The position numbers and the translations under genes are program-made. A DNA stretch of 64,000 nucleotides. Origin: Aureivirga marina. Lineage in GTDB: Bacteria; Bacteroidota; Bacteroidia; Flavobacteriales; Flavobacteriaceae. The notes under the pieces are model-generated. The model ran no database searches, was not told the origin of the DNA, and saw only the letters and a program-made list of their open reading frames with translations. This document shows positions 9,004 to 17,392 of this stretch, piece after piece. Within the stretch, counting starts at the first letter, position 1. Each line of letters starts with the position of its first letter. The DNA is taken from positions 309,786-373,785 of the forward strand of contig NZ_JADPIB010000002.1 in NCBI RefSeq assembly GCF_015767265.1, read 5' to 3'.

Positions 9004-10224
9004 TTAAATCAAAACCTCATGTCCGTTCCCATCAACATAATCTTGAAGATAAGCATATCTTTTTGTTAGTTTTTTATCAGAAGTCATCAAAGCTCTATAT
9101 AAAATCCCTGATTCATCATTATCAAAAAATGCAGGAATTACATGTTCTGCAAAAGAATCTCCAAATCCTTCTGAAGCATCTGCAGGAAGCTCACATGGTA
9201 GATTATCAACAGCCATTACAGCCATTACATTTTCTTTTGTAAAATCATCTTCAGTTTCTGTAATCGGATTGTAACCATAAACAGGATCTGCAATAGTTGA
9301 TGGCTTAATTGTACAAGCAACTGGCCCGTCAATATCACAACTGATATCTGCAACAACTTTTATATTAAAATCATGATCTTTTGCGTCTTCTCTAGTAAAT
9401 ATAAATGGCGCATCATCTGCATAAAAATGTCCAGCGATAAACATATCAGATTTTTCAGCAAAACGCATAAAACTACTTTCGTAATCTTTTGGATTTTTAT
9501 AGAAATCTTGTACTGGAAGAACATCTCCATCTTTACGTTTATTATAATCCAATGAATCTAATTGTACATAAACTGGTTCTTCAAACGTTTCTAATAAATA
9601 TGCATCTAAATCAACTTCACGCATTCCCATTCCATCAAGCATTTCTTTTGCTCCAGAAGCAACACGACCTTTTCCAGTTAAAACAACTTTAATTGGAGGT
9701 AAAGAAATATTTTTTAATTCTTGAATTAAAGCTTCTTGGTTTGGTAAATTCTCTGCTTTTGGCATATCGAATGTTCCAAATTTTAATCCCCAAGCTCTAA
9801 AACCATTATAAGCTCCTACGATTCCAGCATATCTTCCAAATGCAACAACTCTTTGTTCTCTTTGATTTGTTAGAACCTCATGATCGTATAAATTGATATT
9901 TTTCTCTAAAATAGCTTGTAATAACTCTCTGTTATAAGGCTGCTTTTTAATTGTATGAGAAAAGAAAAAATACTTTTTATTAGGAATTAATGCATCGATT
10001 GGAACTTCTTTCACTCCAAGCATTACATCACAATCAGAAACATCTGTTGTAACTTTAATTCCTTCTTTTTCATAAGCTTCATCACTAAAAACTCTGATAT
10101 CAGAACTTTCAACCACGATTTCTAAATCTTTGTATTTCTCCAAAAGTTCTTTACATTTTTTTGGTGAAAATACAACTCTTCTGTCTGGTGGGTTTTTGCG
10201 TTCTTTAATTATTGCAATTTTCAT
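9004..10224 (-). CDS. Lys1/alanine dehydrogenase-family NAD(P)-dependent oxidoreductase
   Basis: A 406-residue protein. Its N-terminus (MKIAIIKERKNPPDRRVVFSP) matches the alanine dehydrogenase/pyridine nucleotide transhydrogenase N-terminal domain shared with the fungal-type saccharopine dehydrogenase Lys1. A nucleotide-binding stretch, VVLTGKGRVASGAKEML, follows near residues 180-195 and replaces the classical GxGxxG. Other conserved-looking segments are YDHEVL and VADISCDIDGP. It is a single-gene unit with its own terminator, divergent from tmRNA. The exact substrate (alanine, or lysine/saccharopine) is not certain; the overall shape is closer to Lys1. Confidence 0.65.
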   Translation of the reverse strand: MKIAIIKERKNPPDRRVVFSPKKCKELLEKYKDLEIVVESSDIRVFSDEAYEKEGIKVTTDVSDCDVMLGVKEVPIDALIPNKKYFFFSHTIKKQPYNRELLQAILEKNINLYDHEVLTNQREQRVVAFGRYAGIVGAYNGFRAWGLKFGTFDMPKAENLPNQEALIQELKNISLPPIKVVLTGKGRVASGAKEMLDGMGMREVDLDAYLLETFEEPVYVQLDSLDYNKRKDGDVLPVQDFYKNPKDYESSFMRFAEKSDMFIAGHFYADDAPFIFTREDAKDHDFNIKVVADISCDIDGPVACTIKPSTIADPVYGYNPITETEDDFTKENVMAVMAVDNLPCELPADASEGFGDSFAEHVIPAFFDNDESGILYRALMTSDKKLTKRYAYLQDYVDGNGHEVLI

Positions 10225-10289
10225 ATTTACTAACTAATCTGATTTATCTTTGCGAAGATATTTAGATTAAATTCAATTAACAAGTGATA

Positions 10290-10316
10290 TTGTTAACAAT
10301 TTTTTTATTACATTTG
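10290..10316 (+). promoter_or_regulatory. Promoter of tmRNA
   Basis: TTG at 10290-10292 and a perfect Bacteroidota -7 element TACATTTG at 10309-10316, 16 bases apart. The element ends 17 bases before the mature tmRNA 5' end. Confidence 0.65.
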
Positions 10317-10333
10317 CATCCCATTAGTTTTAA

Positions 10334-10730
10334 GGGGACGACTGGTTTTGACAGCGAGGTCAGTCGATATGTAAGCATGTCGAGACAGGAAACAATTCTC
10401 GTAAATCTTGGTTTCAAAAAAGTAAACGGAGACAACACTTTCTCTTTAGCTGCTTAATCGTCTGAATCACAGTAGGACTCAAGCCTAGTCACATTAGATG
10501 TGAAAGCTAAATGTCTCGGAAAAGCGTTTGTTAATCGCGTTTCTAATAGAGGCACCGTAAAAGTTAACATAGGAAAAATAGTGTTTCGATATTTTTCCGA
10601 AATCTTAAGAAACTAAGAATAATGTGGGCGGTTTTTGGTCAGCATTATTACGAAAACTAAACAAGAACTAAGCATGTAGAAAGCGTTGAGATTGCTTGTT
10701 TGGACGAGGGTTCGATTCCCTCCGTCTCCA
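10334..10730 (+). ncRNA. ssrA: Transfer-messenger RNA (tmRNA)
   Basis: The 5' end GGGGACGACTGG and the 3' end GGGTTCGATTCCCTCCGTCTCCA form the tRNA-like domain with a seven-pair acceptor stem and a T-arm. The internal tag frame runs GGA GAC AAC ACT TTC TCT TTA GCT GCT TAA at 10428-10457. It encodes (G)DNTFSLAA, which ends in the LAA degron expected for ClpXP and related proteases. About 397 nt is the normal size. The 3' CCA is not encoded (CTG follows). It rescues stalled ribosomes together with SmpB. Confidence 0.95.
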
Positions 10731-10733
10731 CTG

Positions 10734-10772
10734 AAAAGCCCTAAACTTGATTCAAAAGTTTAGGGCTTTTTA
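10734..10772 (+). terminator. Terminator of tmRNA
   Basis: A perfect 15-bp stem, AAAAGCCCTAAACTT / AAGTTTAGGGCTTTT, with a T tract, 4 bases after the mature tmRNA end. Confidence 0.9.
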
Positions 10773-10793
10773 TAATTTTAATCTCTTTTTAAT

Positions 10794-11504
10794 ATGGTAA
10801 ATGAATTATACATCATTGATAGAAGTAAAGTTCAGTTAAATGAAATTTCTTTTAGTGAAGATTTAAAACAAGAAATGGATGTTCTTTTGAAAGAATTTGA
10901 ACATTTAGAAACTTTAAATAAATTTAATTTACCAATTAATAATAAAATTATTCTTCACGGAAAAACAGGTTGTGGTAAAACAATGACTGCAAAAGCAATT
11001 GCAAATCATTTAAACAAAAAACTTTATATCGTAAACTTAGGAAGTATTGTTTCTGCTAAACTTGGTGAAACAGCAAAAAATATCACACATTTATTTAAAA
11101 GAGCAGAACGAGAAAAAGCTGTTTTATTTTTTGATGAATTTGATTCTTTAGGAAAGATTCGTGATTATGATAATTCCGATAGTGGAGAAATGAAACGTGT
11201 TGTAAATTCTATTTTACAATTGATTGATTATTTACCAACTACATCGATTTTAATTGCAGCTACAAACCAAATTCATGTAATTGATAAAGCTTTATTAAGA
11301 CGATTTGATATGAAATTAGAATATAAATCACCTAATAAAGAAGAGCTAGAAATTTATTATGCAAAAGAATTAGAAAAATATCCAAATCAATATAATTCTA
11401 TTTCAAAAATCTTTGATATTTCCTACGCAGAAGCTAAAATTCATCTTCAAAAAGAAGTGAAAAAAAATATTTTAGAAACATTAGAGTATTCTTCTGTTTT
11501 ATAA
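10794..11504 (+). CDS. Small AAA+ ATPase
   Basis: A 236-residue, single-domain AAA+ protein. Walker A is GKTGCGKT at residues 56-63 and Walker B is LFFDEFDS with D114-E115. A sensor-1-like stretch (LIAATNQ) and an RRFD arginine-finger region (ALLRRFD) follow. About 45 residues precede the ATPase core, with no membrane segment, protease domain or other effector domain. It resembles the ATPase module of FtsH, spastin or SpoVK-type enzymes. It stands alone between the tmRNA terminator and a convergent lipoprotein gene, so context gives no substrate. The function is not recognised beyond ATP-driven remodelling. Confidence 0.75.
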   Translation: MVNELYIIDRSKVQLNEISFSEDLKQEMDVLLKEFEHLETLNKFNLPINNKIILHGKTGCGKTMTAKAIANHLNKKLYIVNLGSIVSAKLGETAKNITHLFKRAEREKAVLFFDEFDSLGKIRDYDNSDSGEMKRVVNSILQLIDYLPTTSILIAATNQIHVIDKALLRRFDMKLEYKSPNKEELEIYYAKELEKYPNQYNSISKIFDISYAEAKIHLQKEVKKNILETLEYSSVL

Positions 11505-11558
11505 AGAAATTGTTTGAAAAATTTAATTGACTTATTTTTAAATAATTTCATTATAAAA

Positions 11559-11586
11559 AAAGCAGAAATCAAATGATTTCTGCTTT
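11559..11586. terminator. Bidirectional terminator
   Basis: The stem AAGCAGAAATCA / TGATTTCTGCTT with A and T flanks lies between the convergent AAA ATPase and lipoprotein genes. Confidence 0.8.
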
Positions 11587-11618
11587 ATAAACTACTCAAT
11601 AAAAACTAATCCCCAAAA

Positions 11619-12773
11619 TTAATTTTGATTAATTGTTAAAGGTTCAAAATCAGCCTTTGCATTTACTGCAGCTCCTGGGTGATTTGTATAAGTTTCTCCT
11701 TTTTCGATAGTTAAAAATGAATCTACATAATCGTCATCATTTGTATACCAACTATCTGGAAGTGCTTGTAAAATAGCAGTTCCAAGAGAACCTAAGGCAC
11801 CAACCCATGGCTGATCTGATAAAGAATCAGCGATATCTGTCACTTGTGAAGCAACATCTGTAACCACGTCTTTATAATTTCTTCTATCATCTTGCTCGAA
11901 TATCTGAATATTTGCAGCTTCAAATTGATAATCATCCCAATACAACATAATTTGATGTGGTTGATAAGCAACTCCAGCATAATCCAAATAAATCATTGGG
12001 ATTATATTCAGCTCAGGAGAATTGTCTTCATCCTTAATTCCAGAAGTAATTGCATACATTTCTGCGGCACCTAAAATCCAAGGTTCTTTGTCATCTTGTA
12101 AAGTAATTTTTGTCATTTTAGTAACATCAATACTTTGCAATTCAGAATTTCTAAATTCTTTGTGTCTAGCTTGAAGTCCAGTAGTTTGTAACCCCCTTTG
12201 TTGTAACAAAGAGTTCATTGCATCTGTTTTTAATTTTAATGCTTCAAAACCATTATTCTCAAAAATAATAATTGGTGAGTTTGGTTTTTCTTTTCCGTCT
12301 AAATAGACAGATTTCCCATTAATATCAAAAACTTTTACATCAGATAATTTTTGTTCATCCAAGTTTTCTGGTGCAAAAGCAAATAGCAACGAAGAATTAT
12401 CTACATAATTCTCTGGATTTAGCATCCAAACTTCCGTAGCTTTTATTCTGTTTGTTCTTTGCGTAGCGGCAATTTTATCTAAGTAATTTCTTAAAAAGTC
12501 ATTTTCAGAACTAGCAACATCTATATCTGTAAACATTGTTTCAAACAACAAAGGCGTTACACTTTCTTGTAAGTTATTTACAATTCTAGAACTGTTTTGT
12601 TCTTGTTTAAAAACTTTAATGAAATTTTGGATAAATTGGTCTTCAGAAGATAAAGACTCTACTACGTGAAGATTTTGTTCAGAAGAAAAGCTGTCTTGCT
12701 TCTCACATGATACAGAAGCCAAAGCTAACGATACTCCTGTAACGATCGGTAATAAATTTTTCATGTTAAACAT
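11619..12773 (-). CDS. Secreted lipoprotein, resembling DUF3103 proteins
   Basis: A 384-residue protein with a short hydrophobic signal ending LASVSC, a lipobox whose Cys (residue 23, or 20 if the second Met at 12764 is the start) would be acylated. No catalytic motif is recognised. The body contains TEVWMLNPENY, MIYLDYAGVAYQPHQIMLYWDDY and a C-terminal region rich in D and Y. This pattern recalls the DUF3103 family of unknown function. It is a single gene with its own -7 element upstream and a shared terminator downstream. It is probably anchored in the outer or inner membrane facing the periplasm or cell surface. Confidence 0.65.
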   Translation of the reverse strand: MFNMKNLLPIVTGVSLALASVSCEKQDSFSSEQNLHVVESLSSEDQFIQNFIKVFKQEQNSSRIVNNLQESVTPLLFETMFTDIDVASSENDFLRNYLDKIAATQRTNRIKATEVWMLNPENYVDNSSLLFAFAPENLDEQKLSDVKVFDINGKSVYLDGKEKPNSPIIIFENNGFEALKLKTDAMNSLLQQRGLQTTGLQARHKEFRNSELQSIDVTKMTKITLQDDKEPWILGAAEMYAITSGIKDEDNSPELNIIPMIYLDYAGVAYQPHQIMLYWDDYQFEAANIQIFEQDDRRNYKDVVTDVASQVTDIADSLSDQPWVGALGSLGTAILQALPDSWYTNDDDYVDSFLTIEKGETYTNHPGAAVNAKADFEPLTINQN

Positions 12774-12796
12774 TTTTTAGTTTTCATAATTCGTAA

Positions 12797-12804
12797 CAAA
12801 CTTA
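12797..12804 (-). promoter_or_regulatory. -7 element of the lipoprotein gene
   Basis: A perfect TAAGTTTG on the minus strand, 23 bases before the start codon. No clear TTG was found at the usual upstream distance. Confidence 0.4.
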
Positions 12805-13035
12805 TCGAATTAATACTTTATTACCTTCTATTAATAAAATTTTAACATTTAAAAATTACAATTTTAACATATACGTTATTTATAAAACTTTAATAAATTA
12901 ATCTTTTTCATATTAATTATTTACAAATCAATCACTTTTACTAAATATTATCAAATTTAAGAGTTGAAAATTAAATATTAATATTTACAAAATTTTAAGT
13001 TTTTAAATAAATGTTTAAAAAATGAATTTTTAGAA

Positions 13036-13530
13036 TTAATCATCTTTTAAGCTAACAAAAATTAATGCTAATAACATTAAAATCGCAAAATCTTCTCCTG
13101 CTCTTTTTGCATTAAATGAATTTGATAAATAAGATAGAAACCATTCTCCACCTATAGTTATAAACACAAAAAACCATTGAAAGACGGAAAGTGTAATTCC
13201 TATCAAAGCAGTTTTTTTAGATTGATTAAAAACTAAAGCAGGTTTTTTGACATTTCTATACATTTTAATTCCTCCTAAAAAAGTAAAAACAAAAATTAAT
13301 GTTTCAATAAAAACAATTAGTGCATAAAATATTTTAACAACTAAATCAGAAGGAATATGTCTCCAACATTGACTTTGAACAAATTTTGGCAAAGAATCCA
13401 TATAAACAATATGTTTGATATAGTTATAGTTTGCTTCCACAAAAAGACAGTTGTTTATAAGCACAAATAAGAAATAAAAAGAGATTAAAAAAACGATTAT
13501 AATTCTAATATACCTCACAACACCAACCAT
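13036..13530 (-). CDS. DUF2165 family small membrane protein
   Basis: A 164-residue protein with four hydrophobic segments. Conserved features of the DUF2165 family are visible: a first helix followed by NNCLFVEANYNYIKHIVYMD, a WRHIP segment, and GGEWFLSYLS before the last helix. The biochemical function is unknown. It is a single gene; the neighbouring lipoprotein is on the same strand but 260 bases away across an AT-rich gap in which no other structure was seen. Confidence 0.8.
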   Translation of the reverse strand: MVGVVRYIRIIIVFLISFYFLFVLINNCLFVEANYNYIKHIVYMDSLPKFVQSQCWRHIPSDLVVKIFYALIVFIETLIFVFTFLGGIKMYRNVKKPALVFNQSKKTALIGITLSVFQWFFVFITIGGEWFLSYLSNSFNAKRAGEDFAILMLLALIFVSLKDD

Positions 13531-13595
13531 AATTTAATTATTTGATTTACTGATAATTAAGTTACTGATTTTATCTAGATTTTAAAAAAAATTAT

Positions 13596-13676
13596 TATCT
13601 TTAATCTCGGTAGGAGCCCTCCTACCCTCTTTTTCATAGCAATTTTTTCCCCACTCAATTGAGTGGGGTTTTTTTT
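13596..13676 (+). ncRNA. Putative small RNA, repeat copy 1
   Basis: A perfect hairpin GGTAGGAGCCCTCCTACC (13609-13626) is followed by an unstructured pyrimidine-rich linker with TTTCATAGCAATTTTT. A perfect 20-base palindrome CCCCACTCAATTGAGTGGGG (13649-13668) followed by eight T residues forms a plus-strand intrinsic terminator. A weak -7-like TATCTTTA lies at 13596-13603. The layout is that of a small RNA of about 65 nt. On the other strand the same DNA holds a 20-codon frame (13637 down to 13575), judged less likely. Confidence 0.5.
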
Positions 13677-13728
13677 CTACAAAACCTTTATTTCAAAGTC
13701 TTAAATCGTTAAATATTCTAAATTTATG

Positions 13729-13758
13729 TTGCTTATCTAAAATTAATCTATATATTTG
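13729..13758 (+). promoter_or_regulatory. Promoter of small RNA copy 2
   Basis: TTG at 13729-13731, 19 bases, then a perfect TATATTTG at 13751-13758, ending 6 bases before the 5' hairpin of repeat copy 2. Transcription would start at or next to the hairpin. Confidence 0.5.
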
Positions 13759-13764
13759 CTCCAT

Positions 13765-13828
13765 GGTAGGAGCCCTCCTACCCTCTTTTTCATAGCAATT
13801 TTTCCCCGCTCAATAGAGTGGGGTTTTA
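13765..13828 (+). ncRNA. Putative small RNA, repeat copy 2
   Basis: A second copy of the element at 13609. The GGTAGGAG/CTCCTACC hairpin is identical (13765-13782), the linker with TTTCATAGCAATTTTT is the same, and the terminator CCCCGCTCAATAGAGTGGGG (13804-13823) is followed by TTTT. It ends about 10 bases from the convergent trpA stop. The terminator keeps its pairing despite base changes (one G-T pair), which supports a structured RNA. A 16-codon minus-strand frame (13793 down to 13743) shares its first 10 residues with the frame opposite copy 1. Confidence 0.55.
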
Positions 13829-13836
13829 ATTATCCA

Positions 13837-14604
13837 CTAATTTGTAAAATTCCAATTCGAAATTTCTTTTAAATAATCCTTTGATTCTGAAATCATTTTG
13901 ATAAAAGCACTTCCGATAATTGCACCATTTGCATATTCACAAGCTGTATCAAAAGTTTCTTTATTTGAAATTCCAAAGCCAATCATTGTTGGATTTTTCA
14001 ATTTCATTTCTTTAATTCTATTGAAATATGCAATTTGTTTTTCAGAAATCTCACTTTTCACTCCAGTAATAGAAGCAGAAGCAACTACATAAATAAAAGT
14101 TTCTGATAAAGCATCAATTTTTCGAATTCGCTCTTCTGAAGTTTGTGGAGTAATCAGAAAAACACTTTGAATTCCATATTTTTCAAATTTCTCTTTATAA
14201 AAATTCTCATATTCAAAAATTGGTAAATCTGGTAAAATCATCGTTTCAATCCCACTAGCTTTACATCTTTCACAGAATTTATCCACTCCATATTTTAAAA
14301 CTTGATTTAAATATCCCATCAAAACCATTGGAATTGAAATTTCGTCTTTCGCTTTTTCTAGCTGAAAAAACAAAATATCTAGATTCATTCCATTTTCTAA
14401 AGCTATTTTACTACTATTTTGAATTGTTTCTCCATCTGCCATCGGATCTGAATAAGGCATTCCAACTTCCACAAAATCTATTTTTTCTTTTTCTAAAGTT
14501 TTTAAAATCGGAATTGTACTATCTAAAGATGGAAATCCAGCAGTAAAAAACAACGAAGAAATTCTATTTTTTTTCTCTTTGAATATTTTATTTAGCTTGT
14601 TCAT
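13837..14604 (-). CDS. trpA: Tryptophan synthase alpha subunit
   Basis: A 255-residue TIM-barrel subunit that cleaves indole-3-glycerol phosphate to indole, passed to TrpB. The catalytic acids are in place: Glu46 in [11 protein letters not shown] and Asp57 in MADG. The C-terminal phosphate-binding GFGISNKE and GAIIGSAF segments are present. Slightly shorter than the E. coli enzyme (268 residues), as is normal. It is the last gene of the trp operon and its start overlaps trpB by 17 bases. Confidence 0.96.
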   Translation of the reverse strand: MNKLNKIFKEKKNRISSLFFTAGFPSLDSTIPILKTLEKEKIDFVEVGMPYSDPMADGETIQNSSKIALENGMNLDILFFQLEKAKDEISIPMVLMGYLNQVLKYGVDKFCERCKASGIETMILPDLPIFEYENFYKEKFEKYGIQSVFLITPQTSEERIRKIDALSETFIYVVASASITGVKSEISEKQIAYFNRIKEMKLKNPTMIGFGISNKETFDTACEYANGAIIGSAFIKMISESKDYLKEISNWNFTN

Positions 14605-15781
14605 GTTCTAAGTATTTTTGATAAGTTGCCAAATCTTTATCTCCTCTTCCCGATAAATTTAAAACCACAACATCATCTTTTTTGAAATTAATTTTTGATA
14701 AAACTGCCAAAGCATGTGCCGATTCCAAAGCAGGAATAATTCCTTCCAACCTTGTCAATTCTAAAGCAGCTTCTAAAGCTTCTGTATCTGTTGCATTTAA
14801 AAAAGTCGCTCTTTTAGATTGAAATAAATGTGCATGTAAAGGACCAACACCTGGATAATCCAAACCTGCTGAAATGGAATAAGGTTCGATTACTTGTCCA
14901 AATTCATCTTGCATCAATAAAGTTTTACTTCCATGTAAAATTCCCATATCTCCAATTTGAGATGTTGCAGCTGTTTCCTTTGTTTCTATACCTTTTCCAG
15001 CAGCTTCTACAGCAATTAATTCTACATTTTTATTTTCTAAAAAATGATAAAAAGCTCCAGCAGCATTACTTCCCCCACCAACGCAAGCAATTATTTTCGT
15101 TGGAAATTCCGTTCCTGTTTTTTCTAATAATTGCGCTTTAATTTCTTCGCTTATTACCGATTGTAATTTCGCTACCATATCAGGATACGGATGTGGTCCA
15201 ACTACAGAACCTATCAAATAATAAGTATCTTCTGGATTTCCAATCCAATCACGAATTGCTTCATTTGTTGCATCTTTTAATGTTTGACTTCCACTTTTTG
15301 CAGGAATTACAGTAGCTCCCAACATTTTCATTCGTGCAACATTTGGTGCTTGTCTTTCAATATCTACAGCTCCCATATAAACCACACATTCCAAATTCAT
15401 CAAAGCACAAACCGTTGCAGTTGCCACACCATGTTGTCCAGCTCCAGTTTCAGCAATAATTCGTTTTTTACCCAAATGTTTTGCTATCAAAATCTGCCCA
15501 ATGGTATTATTGATTTTATGCGCTCCTGTATGATTCAAATCTTCTCTTTTCAGATAAATCGGAACATGATATTTTTCTGACAATCGCTTTGCAAAATACA
15601 ATGGCGTTGGTCTTCCAACATAATCTTTCAAAAGTTGAATATATTTTTTTTGAAAAGTCTCTGAACTAATAATTCGCTCATAATTCAAAGCTAATTCTTC
15701 TATATTAGGATATAAAAGTTCAGGAATAAAAGCTCCTCCAAACTCTCCATAATATCCATTTTTATCTACTTTATATTTCAT
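14588..15781 (-). CDS. trpB: Tryptophan synthase beta subunit
   Basis: A 397-residue PLP enzyme that joins indole and serine. The PLP lysine is Lys89 in [10 protein letters not shown], the phosphate-binding GGGSNAAG is present, and the [11 protein letters not shown]-type region appears as [18 protein letters not shown]. It is a full-length TrpB1-type protein. It overlaps trpF by 11 bases upstream and trpA by 17 bases downstream, consistent with a coupled alpha-beta complex. Confidence 0.97.
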   Translation of the reverse strand: MKYKVDKNGYYGEFGGAFIPELLYPNIEELALNYERIISSETFQKKYIQLLKDYVGRPTPLYFAKRLSEKYHVPIYLKREDLNHTGAHKINNTIGQILIAKHLGKKRIIAETGAGQHGVATATVCALMNLECVVYMGAVDIERQAPNVARMKMLGATVIPAKSGSQTLKDATNEAIRDWIGNPEDTYYLIGSVVGPHPYPDMVAKLQSVISEEIKAQLLEKTGTEFPTKIIACVGGGSNAAGAFYHFLENKNVELIAVEAAGKGIETKETAATSQIGDMGILHGSKTLLMQDEFGQVIEPYSISAGLDYPGVGPLHAHLFQSKRATFLNATDTEALEAALELTRLEGIIPALESAHALAVLSKINFKKDDVVVLNLSGRGDKDLATYQKYLEHEQAK

Positions 15782-16388
15782 TTTTTAGTTGCGTCTTAAA
15801 TTGTCTGATTTTCGTAATATTCTTGTATGCTGCCGAAGTTTCAAATCCGCTATTGATATCGATTCCCATAAATTTGTCATGTTGAAAATCTTTTAAATTT
15901 GAAACATCATTTGGTTCTATTCCTCCACTTAAAAGAAAAGGACGAATTCCTGTATAATTTTGAAGCAAATCCCAATTAAATTTTGTTCCATTTCCTCCAT
16001 ATTCCAGACCTTTAGTATCAAAAATGAAGAAAGAACAATAAGGTGTATAAGGTATTGTAGTTTGAAAGTCGAAAGTTGAATCCACAGAAAAAGCTTTAAT
16101 AATCGAAATATTTTTCTTCATCAAATTAAAACACAATTCCGTTGTTTCATTTCCATGTAATTGCACAAAATCAAGATTATATTCATTTACTTTTTGCTCA
16201 ATTTCCATTTCTGTAGCATTGACAAAAACTCCAACTTTTTTCACATTTTCAGGAAACGTAATTTTTGGATTTTCAACTACAAATCTTTTCGATTTTTCAT
16301 AAAAAATATAACCAACATAATTTGGCTTTTCATCCAGCAATGCATTAATATTCATTGCATCTCTCATTCCACACACTTTAATTTTCAT
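15771..16388 (-). CDS. trpF: Phosphoribosylanthranilate isomerase
   Basis: A 205-residue TIM-barrel enzyme. The N-terminal motif [11 protein letters not shown] carries the catalytic cysteine, and DFVQLHGNE and [10 protein letters not shown] are the further family segments. The catalytic Asp is in FIFDTKG. A standalone gene here (not fused to trpC). It is separated from trpC by an unusual 197-base gap containing a strong hairpin, and overlaps trpB by 11 bases. Confidence 0.95.
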   Translation of the reverse strand: MKIKVCGMRDAMNINALLDEKPNYVGYIFYEKSKRFVVENPKITFPENVKKVGVFVNATEMEIEQKVNEYNLDFVQLHGNETTELCFNLMKKNISIIKAFSVDSTFDFQTTIPYTPYCSFFIFDTKGLEYGGNGTKFNWDLLQNYTGIRPFLLSGGIEPNDVSNLKDFQHDKFMGIDINSGFETSAAYKNITKIRQFKTQLKNEI

Positions 16389-16540
16389 TTTATTTCGATT
16401 TACTTAATTATACTTTTATTCAACTCAAAAACAACAACTTAAAACTTAATTCCTTTTAAAATAAAAGATATAAAGTCTCTAACCTCACTTTTTTAGTGAC
16501 GTTTTCTTTTTGTTTTTTAAAAGTTTTTGCTATTTGATTT

Positions 16541-16578
16541 CTTCTACTCCCTCCATAACGGAGGGAGAAATTTAGAAG
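16541..16578. repeat. Palindromic element inside the trp operon
   Basis: A nested hairpin: outer arms CTTCTA / TAGAAG and inner arms CTCCCTCC / GGAGGGAG around ATAAC. It lies in the only large gap of the operon (16389-16585, trpC to trpF). No T tract follows on the minus strand, so it is not a normal terminator. A weaker hairpin (CACT/AGTG) lies at about 16483-16500. The G+C-rich stem in AT-rich DNA suggests a dispersed repeat or an RNA-processing site. Confidence 0.5.
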
Positions 16579-16585
16579 TTTTTAT

Positions 16586-17386
16586 TTAGGGTTTGGTAGG
16601 ATATAATTCTGTGATAAATTCTTGACAAGACAATCCAGGATTATCTGTACTCATAAAATGTTCTCCCATCAAAAACCCTCGGAATCCTACTTTTTGTAAA
16701 TTTCTAATGGTATGAATATCACTAATTCCACTTTCAGAAACTTTTACACAAGAAGCAGGAATCATTTCAGACAAACGAAGTGAATTATCAACAGAAACTG
16801 CAAAAGATTTTAAATCACGATTATTCACACCGATGATTTTATTTGACAATTCTAGTTTATCTAAATCTCTTTCATCATGAACTTCATACAGAACTTCCAA
16901 ACCAAGATCTTCTGCAAGTTTTCCATAATGTTTTAATTCTTCTTTATTTAAAATTGAAGCGATTAATAAAATTGCATCCGCACCAATTGCTTTCGCTTCT
17001 ACAATTTGAAAAGCATCAACGATAAAATCTTTTCTCAAAATTGGAATGATATTATTTTCCACTCTTGCAAGCATAATATCCATCATATTTCCACCAAAAA
17101 AAGCAGTATCTGTCAAGATTGATTGTGCAGCAACTCCAGCTTTTAAATAACCTTTTGTCACATCTGCAATGGTAGATTCTGAATTTATAATTCCTTTTGA
17201 AGGTGATTTTCTTTTATATTCTGCAATAATTCCTGTTCCTCCTACACGAGTTAAAGCTTCATTTAGAGAAATTGTTTTTCTTTTAAAATTCGGACTTTCA
17301 ATCAGTTTTTTTAAAGGAACTTCTTCTTTGATTTTCTCAACTTCTTGCTTTTTATATGCTACAATTTTATCTAAAATATTTTCCAT
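16586..17386 (-). CDS. trpC: Indole-3-glycerol phosphate synthase
   Basis: A 266-residue TIM-barrel enzyme of tryptophan synthesis. The motif IAEYKRKSPSKG contains the catalytic lysine, LRKDFI the second lysine, and IGVNNRDL and SESGI the substrate-binding loops. The length is typical for a monofunctional TrpC. It follows trpD with a 6-base spacer. The 3' side carries the hairpin-containing gap before trpF. Confidence 0.96.
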   Translation of the reverse strand: MENILDKIVAYKKQEVEKIKEEVPLKKLIESPNFKRKTISLNEALTRVGGTGIIAEYKRKSPSKGIINSESTIADVTKGYLKAGVAAQSILTDTAFFGGNMMDIMLARVENNIIPILRKDFIVDAFQIVEAKAIGADAILLIASILNKEELKHYGKLAEDLGLEVLYEVHDERDLDKLELSNKIIGVNNRDLKSFAVSVDNSLRLSEMIPASCVKVSESGISDIHTIRNLQKVGFRGFLMGEHFMSTDNPGLSCQEFITELYPTKP

Positions 17387-17392
17387 TTTGTC

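Noticed and set aside
10225-11618. Genomic island at the tmRNA 3' end
   Set aside because: No integrase, no second copy of the tmRNA 3' end in the window, and no shift in base composition that I could see.
12774-13035. Hidden gene or RNA in the AT-rich gap
   Set aside because: Apart from the -7 element at 12797 only A/T runs are seen, with no stable stem or convincing frame.
13575-13793. Tiny minus-strand peptides MKKRVGGLLP... opposite the small-RNA repeats
   Set aside because: Terminator T tracts and the perfect promoter are on the plus strand, and the repeated DNA explains the shared residues. Kept only as an alternative.
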